DNA of 64,000 nt from Candidatus Cryptobacteroides avicola. GTDB taxonomy: Bacteria; Bacteroidota; Bacteroidia; Bacteroidales; UBA932. This document shows positions 57,703 through 64,000 of the stretch, piece by piece (position 1 is the stretch's first letter; each line of letters starts with the position of its first letter). A program made the position numbers and the translations under genes. The DNA lies in assembly GCA_017695115.1 (NCBI GenBank), contig JADILV010000024.1, positions 1 to 64,000 on the forward strand, written 5' to 3'. The notes beneath the pieces are model-generated. The model was not told the DNA's origin. It made no database searches and worked only from the letters and a program-made list of their open reading frames with translations.

Positions 57703-58407
57703 GTCCGAAGGAGCTACGGATACCGGTTCTGCAGCAGCGTGCCTGCGGTTCTTTTTCAGACCGATCCTGAAAGTGACCCCGACCTGCGCACCGAACTGCC
57801 AATCGACCGCGCTGCCTCTTTTGGAGTTGAAACGGTCGGACAGGAAGTTGCCGTTGACCTCGATATTGAACTGAACGGCGTCTGTGATACGTATATTTGT
57901 GCCGGCTCCGAAACGGCCTGCCGGGAAAAGACGGCTCCCGTCCCAGATGAGATTGTCTGACGGAAATGCCATAGCAAGAGAACTTGCTGTATCATTATTG
58001 AATGCTCCGTTCAGGCCGACTCCCGCGAACAAGTACGGACTTACCTCCCTGCTCATACGGTAACCGGAAAAGATGCTGCAGATGTCCGCCATCACATCCA
58101 CGTTCCCCTGGAGGAAGTTGTATTTGTAAACCTCGGCGCCGGATATGGCTCCTTTGGCCTGCCATCCGCCGAGTCCGGCACGGAGGCTCCACACCGGAGT
58201 GAACTGATAGCCGAACGAGAAAGCCGCTGACGGGGACAGCAGATCCACGAACTTCGTCTCCCCCACCGTATATCCCATGCCGCCCTGGACCTGAATGAAC
58301 CAGTGCCCGGAGAAGTCACCGGCATTGCTGTCTCTTCTGTCCTCCTGTCCGTAAATAAAGGTGGCTGACAGCATGACGGCCAATGCGATTGTCAATATCC
58401 TTTTCAT
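57640..58407 (-). CDS. OmpA-like outer-membrane protein, N-terminal barrel (truncated by frameshift)
   Basis: This 255-residue frame starts with a signal peptide (KRILTIALAVMLSATFIYGQ). It encodes an 8-stranded OmpA-type barrel (HWFIQVQGGMGYTVGETKFV, AAFSFGYQFTPVWSLRAGLG, FGAQVGVTFRIGLKKNRRHA) and a Pro/Ala-rich hinge, and stops soon after the C4 tract at 57669-57672. The peptidoglycan-binding half is in the next frame. As written the protein would insert in the outer membrane but lose its cell-wall anchor. This may be a true mutation, phase variation or a sequencing error. Confidence 0.78.
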   Translation of the reverse strand: MKRILTIALAVMLSATFIYGQEDRRDSNAGDFSGHWFIQVQGGMGYTVGETKFVDLLSPSAAFSFGYQFTPVWSLRAGLGGWQAKGAISGAEVYKYNFLQGNVDVMADICSIFSGYRMSREVSPYLFAGVGLNGAFNNDTASSLAMAFPSDNLIWDGSRLFPAGRFGAGTNIRITDAVQFNIEVNGNFLSDRFNSKRGSAVDWQFGAQVGVTFRIGLKKNRRHAAAEPVSVAPSDPVGAVQQEPQPRQLRSLYRK

Positions 58408-58509
58408 GGCTCTATTACAGTTTGGTTGTCCTTTTTTAAGAAAGGGTGACCGGTTGTCCGACCACCCTCCCTGTTGTTTCAGATTATTGAAAATCCGTTT
58501 TGTCCAGAA

Positions 58510-61248
58510 CTATTCAGCAGATTCAGCACTCGTCAGGATCGTGATATTGCCGACCTTGGCGATCTTGCAGATATTGGCCACTTCCATTGTAACCTCATAT
58601 CCTGCATACTTACGCTGCTGGAGTGTCGTACCTTTATTGTACCAGTCAACTTCGGATCCGGCAATAACAAGGGTCTTGTCACCGTCCTTGCTGAATGAAG
58701 CCTCGTCATCGAATCCAGGATATTCCTTGCTGTTGTATACGAGATCATATCCGAAATCGATAGCTGAAAGTTTGTAAGTATCCTTTGCATACTTAGTAAG
58801 CGCACCCTTTTCGTAAATGGCCTTGCCGTCTCTGTCCTTGACAGTGATGTACTCACTCATATCGGCAGTACTGTGCTCTGCAGTCAATGTCTCGAGCTCG
58901 ATTCCGCCAAGAGTCATTACGAACGGTGACAGGAACTCTACATTATAGTTCATTTCACAGTAGTGTCCGTTGGCAAGTCCTATTACTATAGTCACTACGG
59001 CAGTGAATGAATCATCTTCAAGCGGTGCTGTAAGGGCAATCTCGGCAGTTTCCCAACCTGGAGTTCCATCAGAGATTGCAACTCCGGTCTGCTCCTTGGC
59101 AGTTGTGCTTGTCTCTCCGTAAGAAACAGGTGTTCCATCTGCCTCGAGCGGCATGAGGACAGCCCAGTAGTCGCCTGTATGGTTGCCTGGAGTCTCCCAA
59201 CCTGCAAGGTAATTCTCGAAGTGCTCCCTGATAGAAGACTGCATTACCCATGCGGATCCGTCTTCATTCAGTTTACCTTTGACCTGAACGGTATTTGTCG
59301 TGCCAGGTTTCAGATAGTCAGGGTTGATTGCCGGGAACTCCGGAGTATGTGTCACTGTATATTCAAATACGATAGCAACATCTACGTCCTGATTATTGTT
59401 CTTGGAAGGAATGACCACTTTAACTCTGGCGCTGCCGTGCTCATCTACCTGATTTGATATGTTGACTTTCACGGCATTCGTCGCAGTAGAAGCAGACAGT
59501 CCGCTTGCATCAGAAGTTACACCTGCAGGAACAACGTCGTCGACAGGCTCATCATACTTGCCGTCTTTATCCACATCATAAGTAACCTCGCTTGCATTGA
59601 CATCATACCTGCTTTCGAAATCAGGATAAGACAGACCAAGTGCTGCAAGTATTTCTGAATTGATATCTTCCCACTCGAGCACGAGATCTTCTCCGTCAAC
59701 AGGATCGATTTCATTGTAATCGAATGAACCGGTTATAGTCTTGAATATCTTTTCGCCCTTAGGTTCCTCTGAATATTCATCGTCTACGATCTGGACTTTG
59801 ATATAGCAGTCAGCAATAATCTTCCCGTTTACCATAGACTGGACATACAGGAGCGGAGTACGGCCGATAGCAGGACGCGGATTGCTGATGAAGCTGCTGT
59901 TGACTGAAAGCACCCCGTCTTCAGACAGTACGACAAACTGCTGCTGGTTCGTCTCGTCGTCCTCGCCAAGATATTCCTTTACAAGAAAAACCTTATAGGT
60001 CGGAGCCACTGATATTTCAGGCAGGGATTTGGAAACTTCATTTGCATAAGTCTCAAGATATTCATTGATATCCAGAGTCTCTTTGTAATTCATATTCAGA
60101 TCAGCCGCATAGTCAAGAGCAGGATAGTCCGCAACCTTATCCGAACCTGTTCCCTGCGTGAATGGGACTACCACTTTCTTCTCTGCATAATACTTGTCTT
60201 TATTTATGATATCGAAATCCTTAAGATCCGTTTTCTGCACAAAAGAGTAGTCTGATACGATTTCTTCTCCTTCAAGCAAAGCCTGGAGAGCTACAATTAC
60301 CTGATTCTCTTTGTCAAAGTCAGAAGGGAGCTTCTTGTCATCAGATGCAGTGACAGTAAAGATCAGACCTCCTTTTTCGCCGGCCTCAGGTTCACCTACT
60401 ATATCAATAAGATCCGTAGCATCGCCGGCTACCTTGGTAACGACATTGCGGTTGATGAATGCCCACTCTACTCCGGAAAGGTCAGCGTTGGCCGGATTTA
60501 CACGATAAGTAACTTCAGGGTTGTTGGTGGCTGCGAATGCCCCTTTAAGGTCATAGATAGAGTAGAAATCAATCACGCCAAGCCCGTCATGCATAACCTC
60601 AGGAACGAAAGCGAGGGATTTGAGCGCAGAATAAAGAGGAATAGCCAGTGTACCCTCTACACCCTCAACGCCGGAAAGGAGGAGCTGTCCGTTCTCCTTG
60701 TCCCATACCGCAGTTACGCCTTCTGCAGAAGCTATCCACGAAATATCAGTCTTTACAGGGTCTCCTACAGGCTCGCCGTCCTGTGTCTCGGTAACTTTAT
60801 ACCAGTAACCGTCGGCATTCGGCACGTAATAGACTACATTTGCATCTGCGCCCGGAGCACCCGGTGTACCGGGGTTGCCAGAAGTACCCGGGTCACCCTG
60901 ATCACCTTTAGGGCCTGTGGCAGGATAGTCCGTTTTCACTCCATCGATATACCAATAGCCGTCATCTCCGATAGTTACTTTAGAGCCGGGAGTGCCGTTG
61001 GTACCATTTGTAAGTTCGAAAGTGGATCCATCGCTCAAGGTAACAGTCACACCGTCCGCTGTCGTTTCAACGTCAGTAATGACCGACCCTCCTTCAATCT
61101 TCGTCTGAAGGTCCGCAACAGTCCCTTCTACGGCTGTAAGACGATCATCGAGTTTGTTGATGTCATCCTCATAGTCGGTACAGCCAGTAAAGGCCAGCAT
61201 CCCGCCCGCCAGGCTGAATGCCATAACCGTTCTGAAAAATTTTTTCAT
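58510..61248 (-). CDS. Large surface lipoprotein with coiled-coil start and collagen-like segment
   Basis: The 912-residue lipoprotein has its lipobox at FTGC (Cys23). A short coiled coil follows (YEDDINKLDDRLTAVEGTVA, about 25-55), then a DUF4988-like beta segment. A collagen-like Gly-X-Y stretch (GPKGDQGDPGTSGNPGTPGA) begins near residue 113. After it come many beta-sandwich-like regions. The architecture is that of cell-surface adhesin-like lipoproteins in Bacteroidales, whose partners are mostly unknown. It is acidic and Thr-rich. It is the main cargo of the element, with a 17-bp palindrome 15 bp upstream of its start. Confidence 0.82.
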   Translation of the reverse strand: MKKFFRTVMAFSLAGGMLAFTGCTDYEDDINKLDDRLTAVEGTVADLQTKIEGGSVITDVETTADGVTVTLSDGSTFELTNGTNGTPGSKVTIGDDGYWYIDGVKTDYPATGPKGDQGDPGTSGNPGTPGAPGADANVVYYVPNADGYWYKVTETQDGEPVGDPVKTDISWIASAEGVTAVWDKENGQLLLSGVEGVEGTLAIPLYSALKSLAFVPEVMHDGLGVIDFYSIYDLKGAFAATNNPEVTYRVNPANADLSGVEWAFINRNVVTKVAGDATDLIDIVGEPEAGEKGGLIFTVTASDDKKLPSDFDKENQVIVALQALLEGEEIVSDYSFVQKTDLKDFDIINKDKYYAEKKVVVPFTQGTGSDKVADYPALDYAADLNMNYKETLDINEYLETYANEVSKSLPEISVAPTYKVFLVKEYLGEDDETNQQQFVVLSEDGVLSVNSSFISNPRPAIGRTPLLYVQSMVNGKIIADCYIKVQIVDDEYSEEPKGEKIFKTITGSFDYNEIDPVDGEDLVLEWEDINSEILAALGLSYPDFESRYDVNASEVTYDVDKDGKYDEPVDDVVPAGVTSDASGLSASTATNAVKVNISNQVDEHGSARVKVVIPSKNNNQDVDVAIVFEYTVTHTPEFPAINPDYLKPGTTNTVQVKGKLNEDGSAWVMQSSIREHFENYLAGWETPGNHTGDYWAVLMPLEADGTPVSYGETSTTAKEQTGVAISDGTPGWETAEIALTAPLEDDSFTAVVTIVIGLANGHYCEMNYNVEFLSPFVMTLGGIELETLTAEHSTADMSEYITVKDRDGKAIYEKGALTKYAKDTYKLSAIDFGYDLVYNSKEYPGFDDEASFSKDGDKTLVIAGSEVDWYNKGTTLQQRKYAGYEVTMEVANICKIAKVGNITILTSAESAE

Positions 61249-61262
61249 AACTAAAATTTGTT

Positions 61263-61279
61263 TGTTACAATGTGTAACA
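61263..61279. promoter_or_regulatory. 17-bp palindrome upstream of the lipoprotein gene
   Basis: TGTTACA-ATG-TGTAACA is a perfect inverted repeat with 3-bp spacer, 15-31 bp before the start codon on the minus strand. It could be a repressor operator or a leader hairpin. Confidence 0.5.
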
Positions 61280-61360
61280 CTCGTTCACGCATTTTATCTT
61301 TCCCAAATCCCGTTAGAATCAATTAATTGAAAAATCCGGACAACCCGGACACCACTCCTG

Positions 61361-61371
61361 TTTGCATGCAA
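61361..61371. promoter_or_regulatory. TTTGCATGCAA site between recombinase and lipoprotein genes
   Basis: This near-palindrome recurs as TTTGCATGCAAA at 62639-62650, on the other side of the recombinase gene. A shared protein-binding site is likely, for example an accessory site of the recombinase. Confidence 0.4.
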
Positions 61372-61387
61372 TTTTCATATCAGTGTA

Positions 61388-62611
61388 TCAGGCAAAATCA
61401 GTAAGTACTGCCGCATTCCTGAGACGGGTTTCCCTGTCGAAGCCGGCAAGGTAGCTTTCCGTCACGGCAAGGCTCGAATGGCCGAGGCTTTCACTGATGA
61501 ACGATACCGCCACACCGCTGCGCTGCATGACCGTGGCAAATGAATGTCTGGCCGAATAGGTAGTGAACGGCGGTATGCCAAGATCGGACGCAATCCGTTT
61601 AAGGGCCGCATTGCACCTGCTGATGACCTGCCTGACCGTGCTTTCCGCACCGATTGTATCTTCTGTACCGGTCAGAAACGGGAAAATAAAGGTTTCAGGA
61701 TTTCCGTCACGTGGATTGCCCCAGCGCCGTATGATATCATCCATCTCCGGACAAATGACAGCTTTTATCACCTTTGAACGACCGTAAGCATACATCGTCT
61801 TCGAGCGGACAAAACATATCTCCCCGTCCGATATGCTGCCGTATTTAAGAGACAGCATGTCCTTGAAATTGATACCGTTGCACAGATATGAAAAAAGCCA
61901 CAAGTCCCTGAACATCTCGACCTTTACAGGACCGCGGTATTCCATTATCCGCTTTATCTGCTGTTTGTCAAGGGCAAGTTTCCTGGAGCGCGGCTTCGGG
62001 GCCTTGTATCCTGTCCGGCCGAAAGGGAAATCGGCTTCCCTGATGTATCCCTTGCGCATTGCCTCATAGAGCACGCTTTTCAGGGTATTCATATATATGT
62101 TCACCGTAGTGAGCGACTTCCCTTCCCCGAGCCAGTGATCCTCGCAGTTCTGAAGCCATTGCTTCGTTATATCCCGGAAACGGAGATCTTCTCCGGCAAA
62201 GCGTTCTATGTTCAGAAGAGAGGAGCGGCACCTGTAGTAGGAATTCACCTTGCCCGCACCAAGCAGCCGCTCCATCATCAGCCGCAAGGATGCATTTACC
62301 GTCGGGATATCGTCTGTCCCCATGCTGAGCATAAGTTTGCGGTAAGAGAACGTCCCACTGCTGACAATGCCGTCCACCGCTTCCCTCACACGGCTGAAAG
62401 CCCTTTCTATCTCGGGAAGTTTCTTCCGGCACCTGTTGCTATCCGTAACCTTCGCCCACTCTTTTTCAGACATGTCCACCCACGTGGGGATATATCTCTG
62501 GTGCCTTCGGTACACTACTTCTATCTTGACAGGGAACAGTCCGCTGTTTTTCATTCTACGTCTGTCGAGCACGACAATGACAGACACTCCATCTTTACGA
62601 TACTTTAGCAT
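61388..62611 (-). CDS. Tyrosine recombinase (integrase) of the element
   Basis: The ~407-residue product starts at MLKYRKDGVSVIVVLDRRRM; a longer frame from 62656 adds 15 residues overlapping a palindrome. It has an arm-binding-like N-terminus (SGLFPVKIEVVYRRHQRYIP), a core-binding SAM-like domain (about 95-200) and a C-terminal catalytic domain. The catalytic domain has the box-II YSARHSFATVMQRSGVAVSF, LGHSS and the nucleophile in TESYLAGFD. At the box-I position the sequence is YLCNGINFKDML, lacking the usual Arg, as in IntDOT-type Bacteroides integrases. It is 95 bp from the right attachment site, so it is the likely enzyme for this element. Confidence 0.9.
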   Translation of the reverse strand: MLKYRKDGVSVIVVLDRRRMKNSGLFPVKIEVVYRRHQRYIPTWVDMSEKEWAKVTDSNRCRKKLPEIERAFSRVREAVDGIVSSGTFSYRKLMLSMGTDDIPTVNASLRLMMERLLGAGKVNSYYRCRSSLLNIERFAGEDLRFRDITKQWLQNCEDHWLGEGKSLTTVNIYMNTLKSVLYEAMRKGYIREADFPFGRTGYKAPKPRSRKLALDKQQIKRIMEYRGPVKVEMFRDLWLFSYLCNGINFKDMLSLKYGSISDGEICFVRSKTMYAYGRSKVIKAVICPEMDDIIRRWGNPRDGNPETFIFPFLTGTEDTIGAESTVRQVISRCNAALKRIASDLGIPPFTTYSARHSFATVMQRSGVAVSFISESLGHSSLAVTESYLAGFDRETRLRNAAVLTDFA

Positions 62612-62638
62612 TGCTATTACGATTTGAATAAAGATGGA

Positions 62639-62650
62639 TTTGCATGCAAA
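62639..62650. promoter_or_regulatory. TTTGCATGCAAA palindrome upstream of the recombinase gene
   Basis: A perfect 12-bp palindrome 28 bp before the preferred recombinase start codon and 56 bp from the right attachment site. A second copy lies at 61361. Candidate operator or recombinase site. Confidence 0.45.
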
Positions 62651-62705
62651 ATGCATACGCCGTAAACGCAGCTGTCCCTTTCAAGGACTGGAAACGGGGA
62701 GGACC

Positions 62706-62741
62706 CGAAGACCCGTTCGGCTGGTGCAGGTTTGTGGAATA
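62706..62741 (+). other. Right attachment site (36-bp direct repeat)
   Basis: Identical over 36 bp to 56439-56474. Bases before it (GGGGAGGACC) belong to the element; bases after it lead to the TonB-receptor gene. Confidence 0.85.
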
Positions 62742-62807
62742 ATGGCAGCCGGATAACCATATACAAAAGAAATCCTGTCGAAATAACCATTTATTGGGAT
62801 TGTGGAG

Positions 62808-62838
62808 CCGGGGTGCAAATGTCAAATTTGCATCCCGG
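62808..62838 (+). promoter_or_regulatory. Stable hairpin ending 2 nt before the TonB-receptor start codon
   Basis: CCGGGGTGCAAAT and ATTTGCATCCCGG form 13 bp (one G-U) with a GTCAA loop, followed by TT and the ATG. There is no T-run, so it is not a terminator. Its position suggests control of translation start. Confidence 0.55.
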
Positions 62839-62840
62839 TT

Positions 62841-64000
62841 ATGGTAAAGTATCTATTCATATCACTCGCATTGCTGCTGTCTTTTCCTGCGGTCTCCCAG
62901 GAAAAGCTCACGCCCGGAAACGGCAGACCCGGGAAAGGTATACTCACCATAGAAGTGACGGACTCACTTGGCAAGGCTTTGCCTTATGTCTCATTAGGGA
63001 TGAAAGTGGAATCCGGGGACATGTTCACTGCCGGAATGACAGACGGTGACGGAAAAGCTGAATTCAGCCTGATCCCGGGCAGATATACCATAGTGGCAGC
63101 ATACATGGGATACCAGCCGGCTTATCGCACAGCGTCAGTCTGGACAGGGGAAGAAACACGGCTGTCCGTCACTCTCCAGGAAAACCGGGAAACAATTCAG
63201 GAAGTAACAGTAACTGCCACAGAATCAGAAGGAATCACAAGCTCCTCCAACATAGGCAGGCATGCCATGGAGCATCTACAGCCATCAAGTTTCTCGGACA
63301 TTCTCGCACTTCTGCCAGGAGGGCGGTCCACATCTCCGTCTCTGGGAGTGGCGAATACGATACACATACGGGAAATAGGGGTGGAAAGCGATGACTACTC
63401 CACTTCTTCCCTCGGGACTTCATTCGTGATAGACGGTGCCCCTGTCCGCAATGATGCCAACATGCAGCAAATCCCCGGCAGCCCGGCATATGACCCTGCC
63501 ATAAGCAGGAAATATTTCGTAAACAAAGGAGTGGACATGAGAAGCATATCCACAGATGAGATAGAGCATATAGAAATAGTGCGCGGAATCCCCTCTGTAG
63601 AATATGGCGACCTGACCAGCGGACTTGTACGGATAGAAAGGAAACGAGGAGGGAACGATCTCAACGCAAGGTTCAAGGCAGACATGTCCAGCAAGCTGTT
63701 CTATGTGGGCAAAGGAATCGAACATACCGCATCCGGACTGGCGATAAACATAGGTGCAGATTTTCTGGACGCGAAATCCGATCCGAGAGACAAACTCGAG
63801 AACTATAAAAGACTCACCGGATCCGTACGTATCCACAAGACATGGGACAGCAATCCCGGACACAGCATTTCATTGGGTGCAAATCTGGACTATACCGGAT
63901 CTTTCGACAACACTAAAGAAGATCCTGAACTCAACAACGGAAATCCCGACGAATTCAAATCCTCTTACAACAGGGCATCAGCCAGTCTGGACTTCGACCT
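62841..64000 (+). CDS. TonB-dependent receptor (5' part; runs off the window)
   Basis: The first 386 residues are visible. A signal peptide (VKYLFISLALLLSFPAVSQ) is followed by a carboxypeptidase-D-like regulatory domain (about 33-110: ILTIEVTDSLGKALPYVSLG, PGRYTIVAAYMGYQPAY). Next is the plug, with IQEVTVTATES, IDGAPVRNDANMQ and EIEHIEIVRGIPSVEYGDLT. The start of the barrel is reached at the end. It is the FecA/CirA-like rather than SusC type, since no SusC N-terminal signature is seen. The substrate is unknown. The start codon lies directly behind a strong hairpin. Confidence 0.88.
   Translation, partial: MVKYLFISLALLLSFPAVSQEKLTPGNGRPGKGILTIEVTDSLGKALPYVSLGMKVESGDMFTAGMTDGDGKAEFSLIPGRYTIVAAYMGYQPAYRTASVWTGEETRLSVTLQENRETIQEVTVTATESEGITSSSNIGRHAMEHLQPSSFSDILALLPGGRSTSPSLGVANTIHIREIGVESDDYSTSSLGTSFVIDGAPVRNDANMQQIPGSPAYDPAISRKYFVNKGVDMRSISTDEIEHIEIVRGIPSVEYGDLTSGLVRIERKRGGNDLNARFKADMSSKLFYVGKGIEHTASGLAINIGADFLDAKSDPRDKLENYKRLTGSVRIHKTWDSNPGHSISLGANLDYTGSFDNTKEDPELNNGNPDEFKSSYNRASASLDFD

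Larger units (their letters stand above)
56439..62741. mobile_element. 6.3-kb integrative element in the 3' end of ilvE carrying surface-protein genes
   Basis: The element is bounded by 36-bp perfect direct repeats of the ilvE 3' end. Its own tyrosine recombinase (61388-62611) lies right next to the right end. The four genes all lie on the minus strand: a beta-barrel, an OmpA-like protein (frameshifted), a collagen-like lipoprotein, and the recombinase. No transfer, replication or relaxase gene is present, so any intercellular movement would need help. Removing one repeat copy plus the interior restores ilvE followed by the TonB-receptor gene. Confidence 0.85.

Overview
The window is a piece of a Bacteroidales (Bacteroidota) chromosome, probably from a gut member. 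Supporting signs are BACON-domain and TonB-dependent surface proteins, a six-subunit Rnf operon, many small outer-membrane beta-barrels, a GH2 beta-galactosidase, TAnnTTTG-type -7 promoter boxes and almost no Shine-Dalgarno sites. I cannot fix the genus.

Layout. (1) 1-8,552 is the right end of an integrated element. It holds a helicase-like gene interrupted by in-frame TGA/TGA/TAG codons, a field of degenerate ~59-bp palindromic repeats, a small ORF, and a lipoprotein cassette (134-aa protein, BACON/leucine-rich-repeat lipoprotein, membrane protein). It ends in a 65-bp 3' fragment of a tRNA-Arg(TCT) gene, read as an attachment site. (2) 8,553-12,757 is a scrambled accessory stretch: remnants of AlbA_2/HTH regulators, a truncated RhuM gene, one intact AlbA_2-family gene and a GNAT acetyltransferase. 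(3) 12,842-35,726 is mostly core: an esterase-like hydrolase, DedA, histidine degradation (ftcD, hutU), an EEP-family lipoprotein, beta-galactosidase, outer-membrane proteins, a TPR sensor/regulator, a second AlbA_2 gene between duplicated DNA, hemW, and polyphosphate kinase with exopolyphosphatase. (4) 35,864-47,823 on the minus strand holds the Rnf operon, a DUF3108 protein, dnaB, a zinc-ribbon coiled-coil protein, a Nif3-like protein, a MerR regulator and two M23 peptidases. (5) 47,992-56,475 on the plus strand holds alaS, an in-frame lptG-fmt fusion, thiamine pyrophosphokinase, ilvA and ilvE. (6) 56,439-62,741 is a compact integrative element flanked by a perfect 36-bp direct repeat of the 3' end of ilvE. 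It carries its own tyrosine recombinase and three surface-protein genes, one with a single-base frameshift. (7) A TonB-dependent receptor runs off the right end.

How the genes work together. hutU and ftcD are consecutive parts of histidine breakdown. ppk and ppx make and degrade polyphosphate. The Rnf genes form one membrane complex coupling ferredoxin/NADH electron transfer to ion pumping. ilvA and ilvE are steps of branched-chain amino-acid synthesis. The two integrated elements each use a conserved gene end (tRNA-Arg, ilvE) as target and bring surface lipoproteins or beta-barrels, so both look like vehicles for surface variation.

Most notable: the self-contained 6.3-kb surface-protein element in ilvE, the LptG-Fmt fusion, the possibly recoded or decayed helicase, and a set of long-loop inverted repeats after stop codons, with interspersed hairpin repeats. 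All calls are from reading the sequence; no database search was run.
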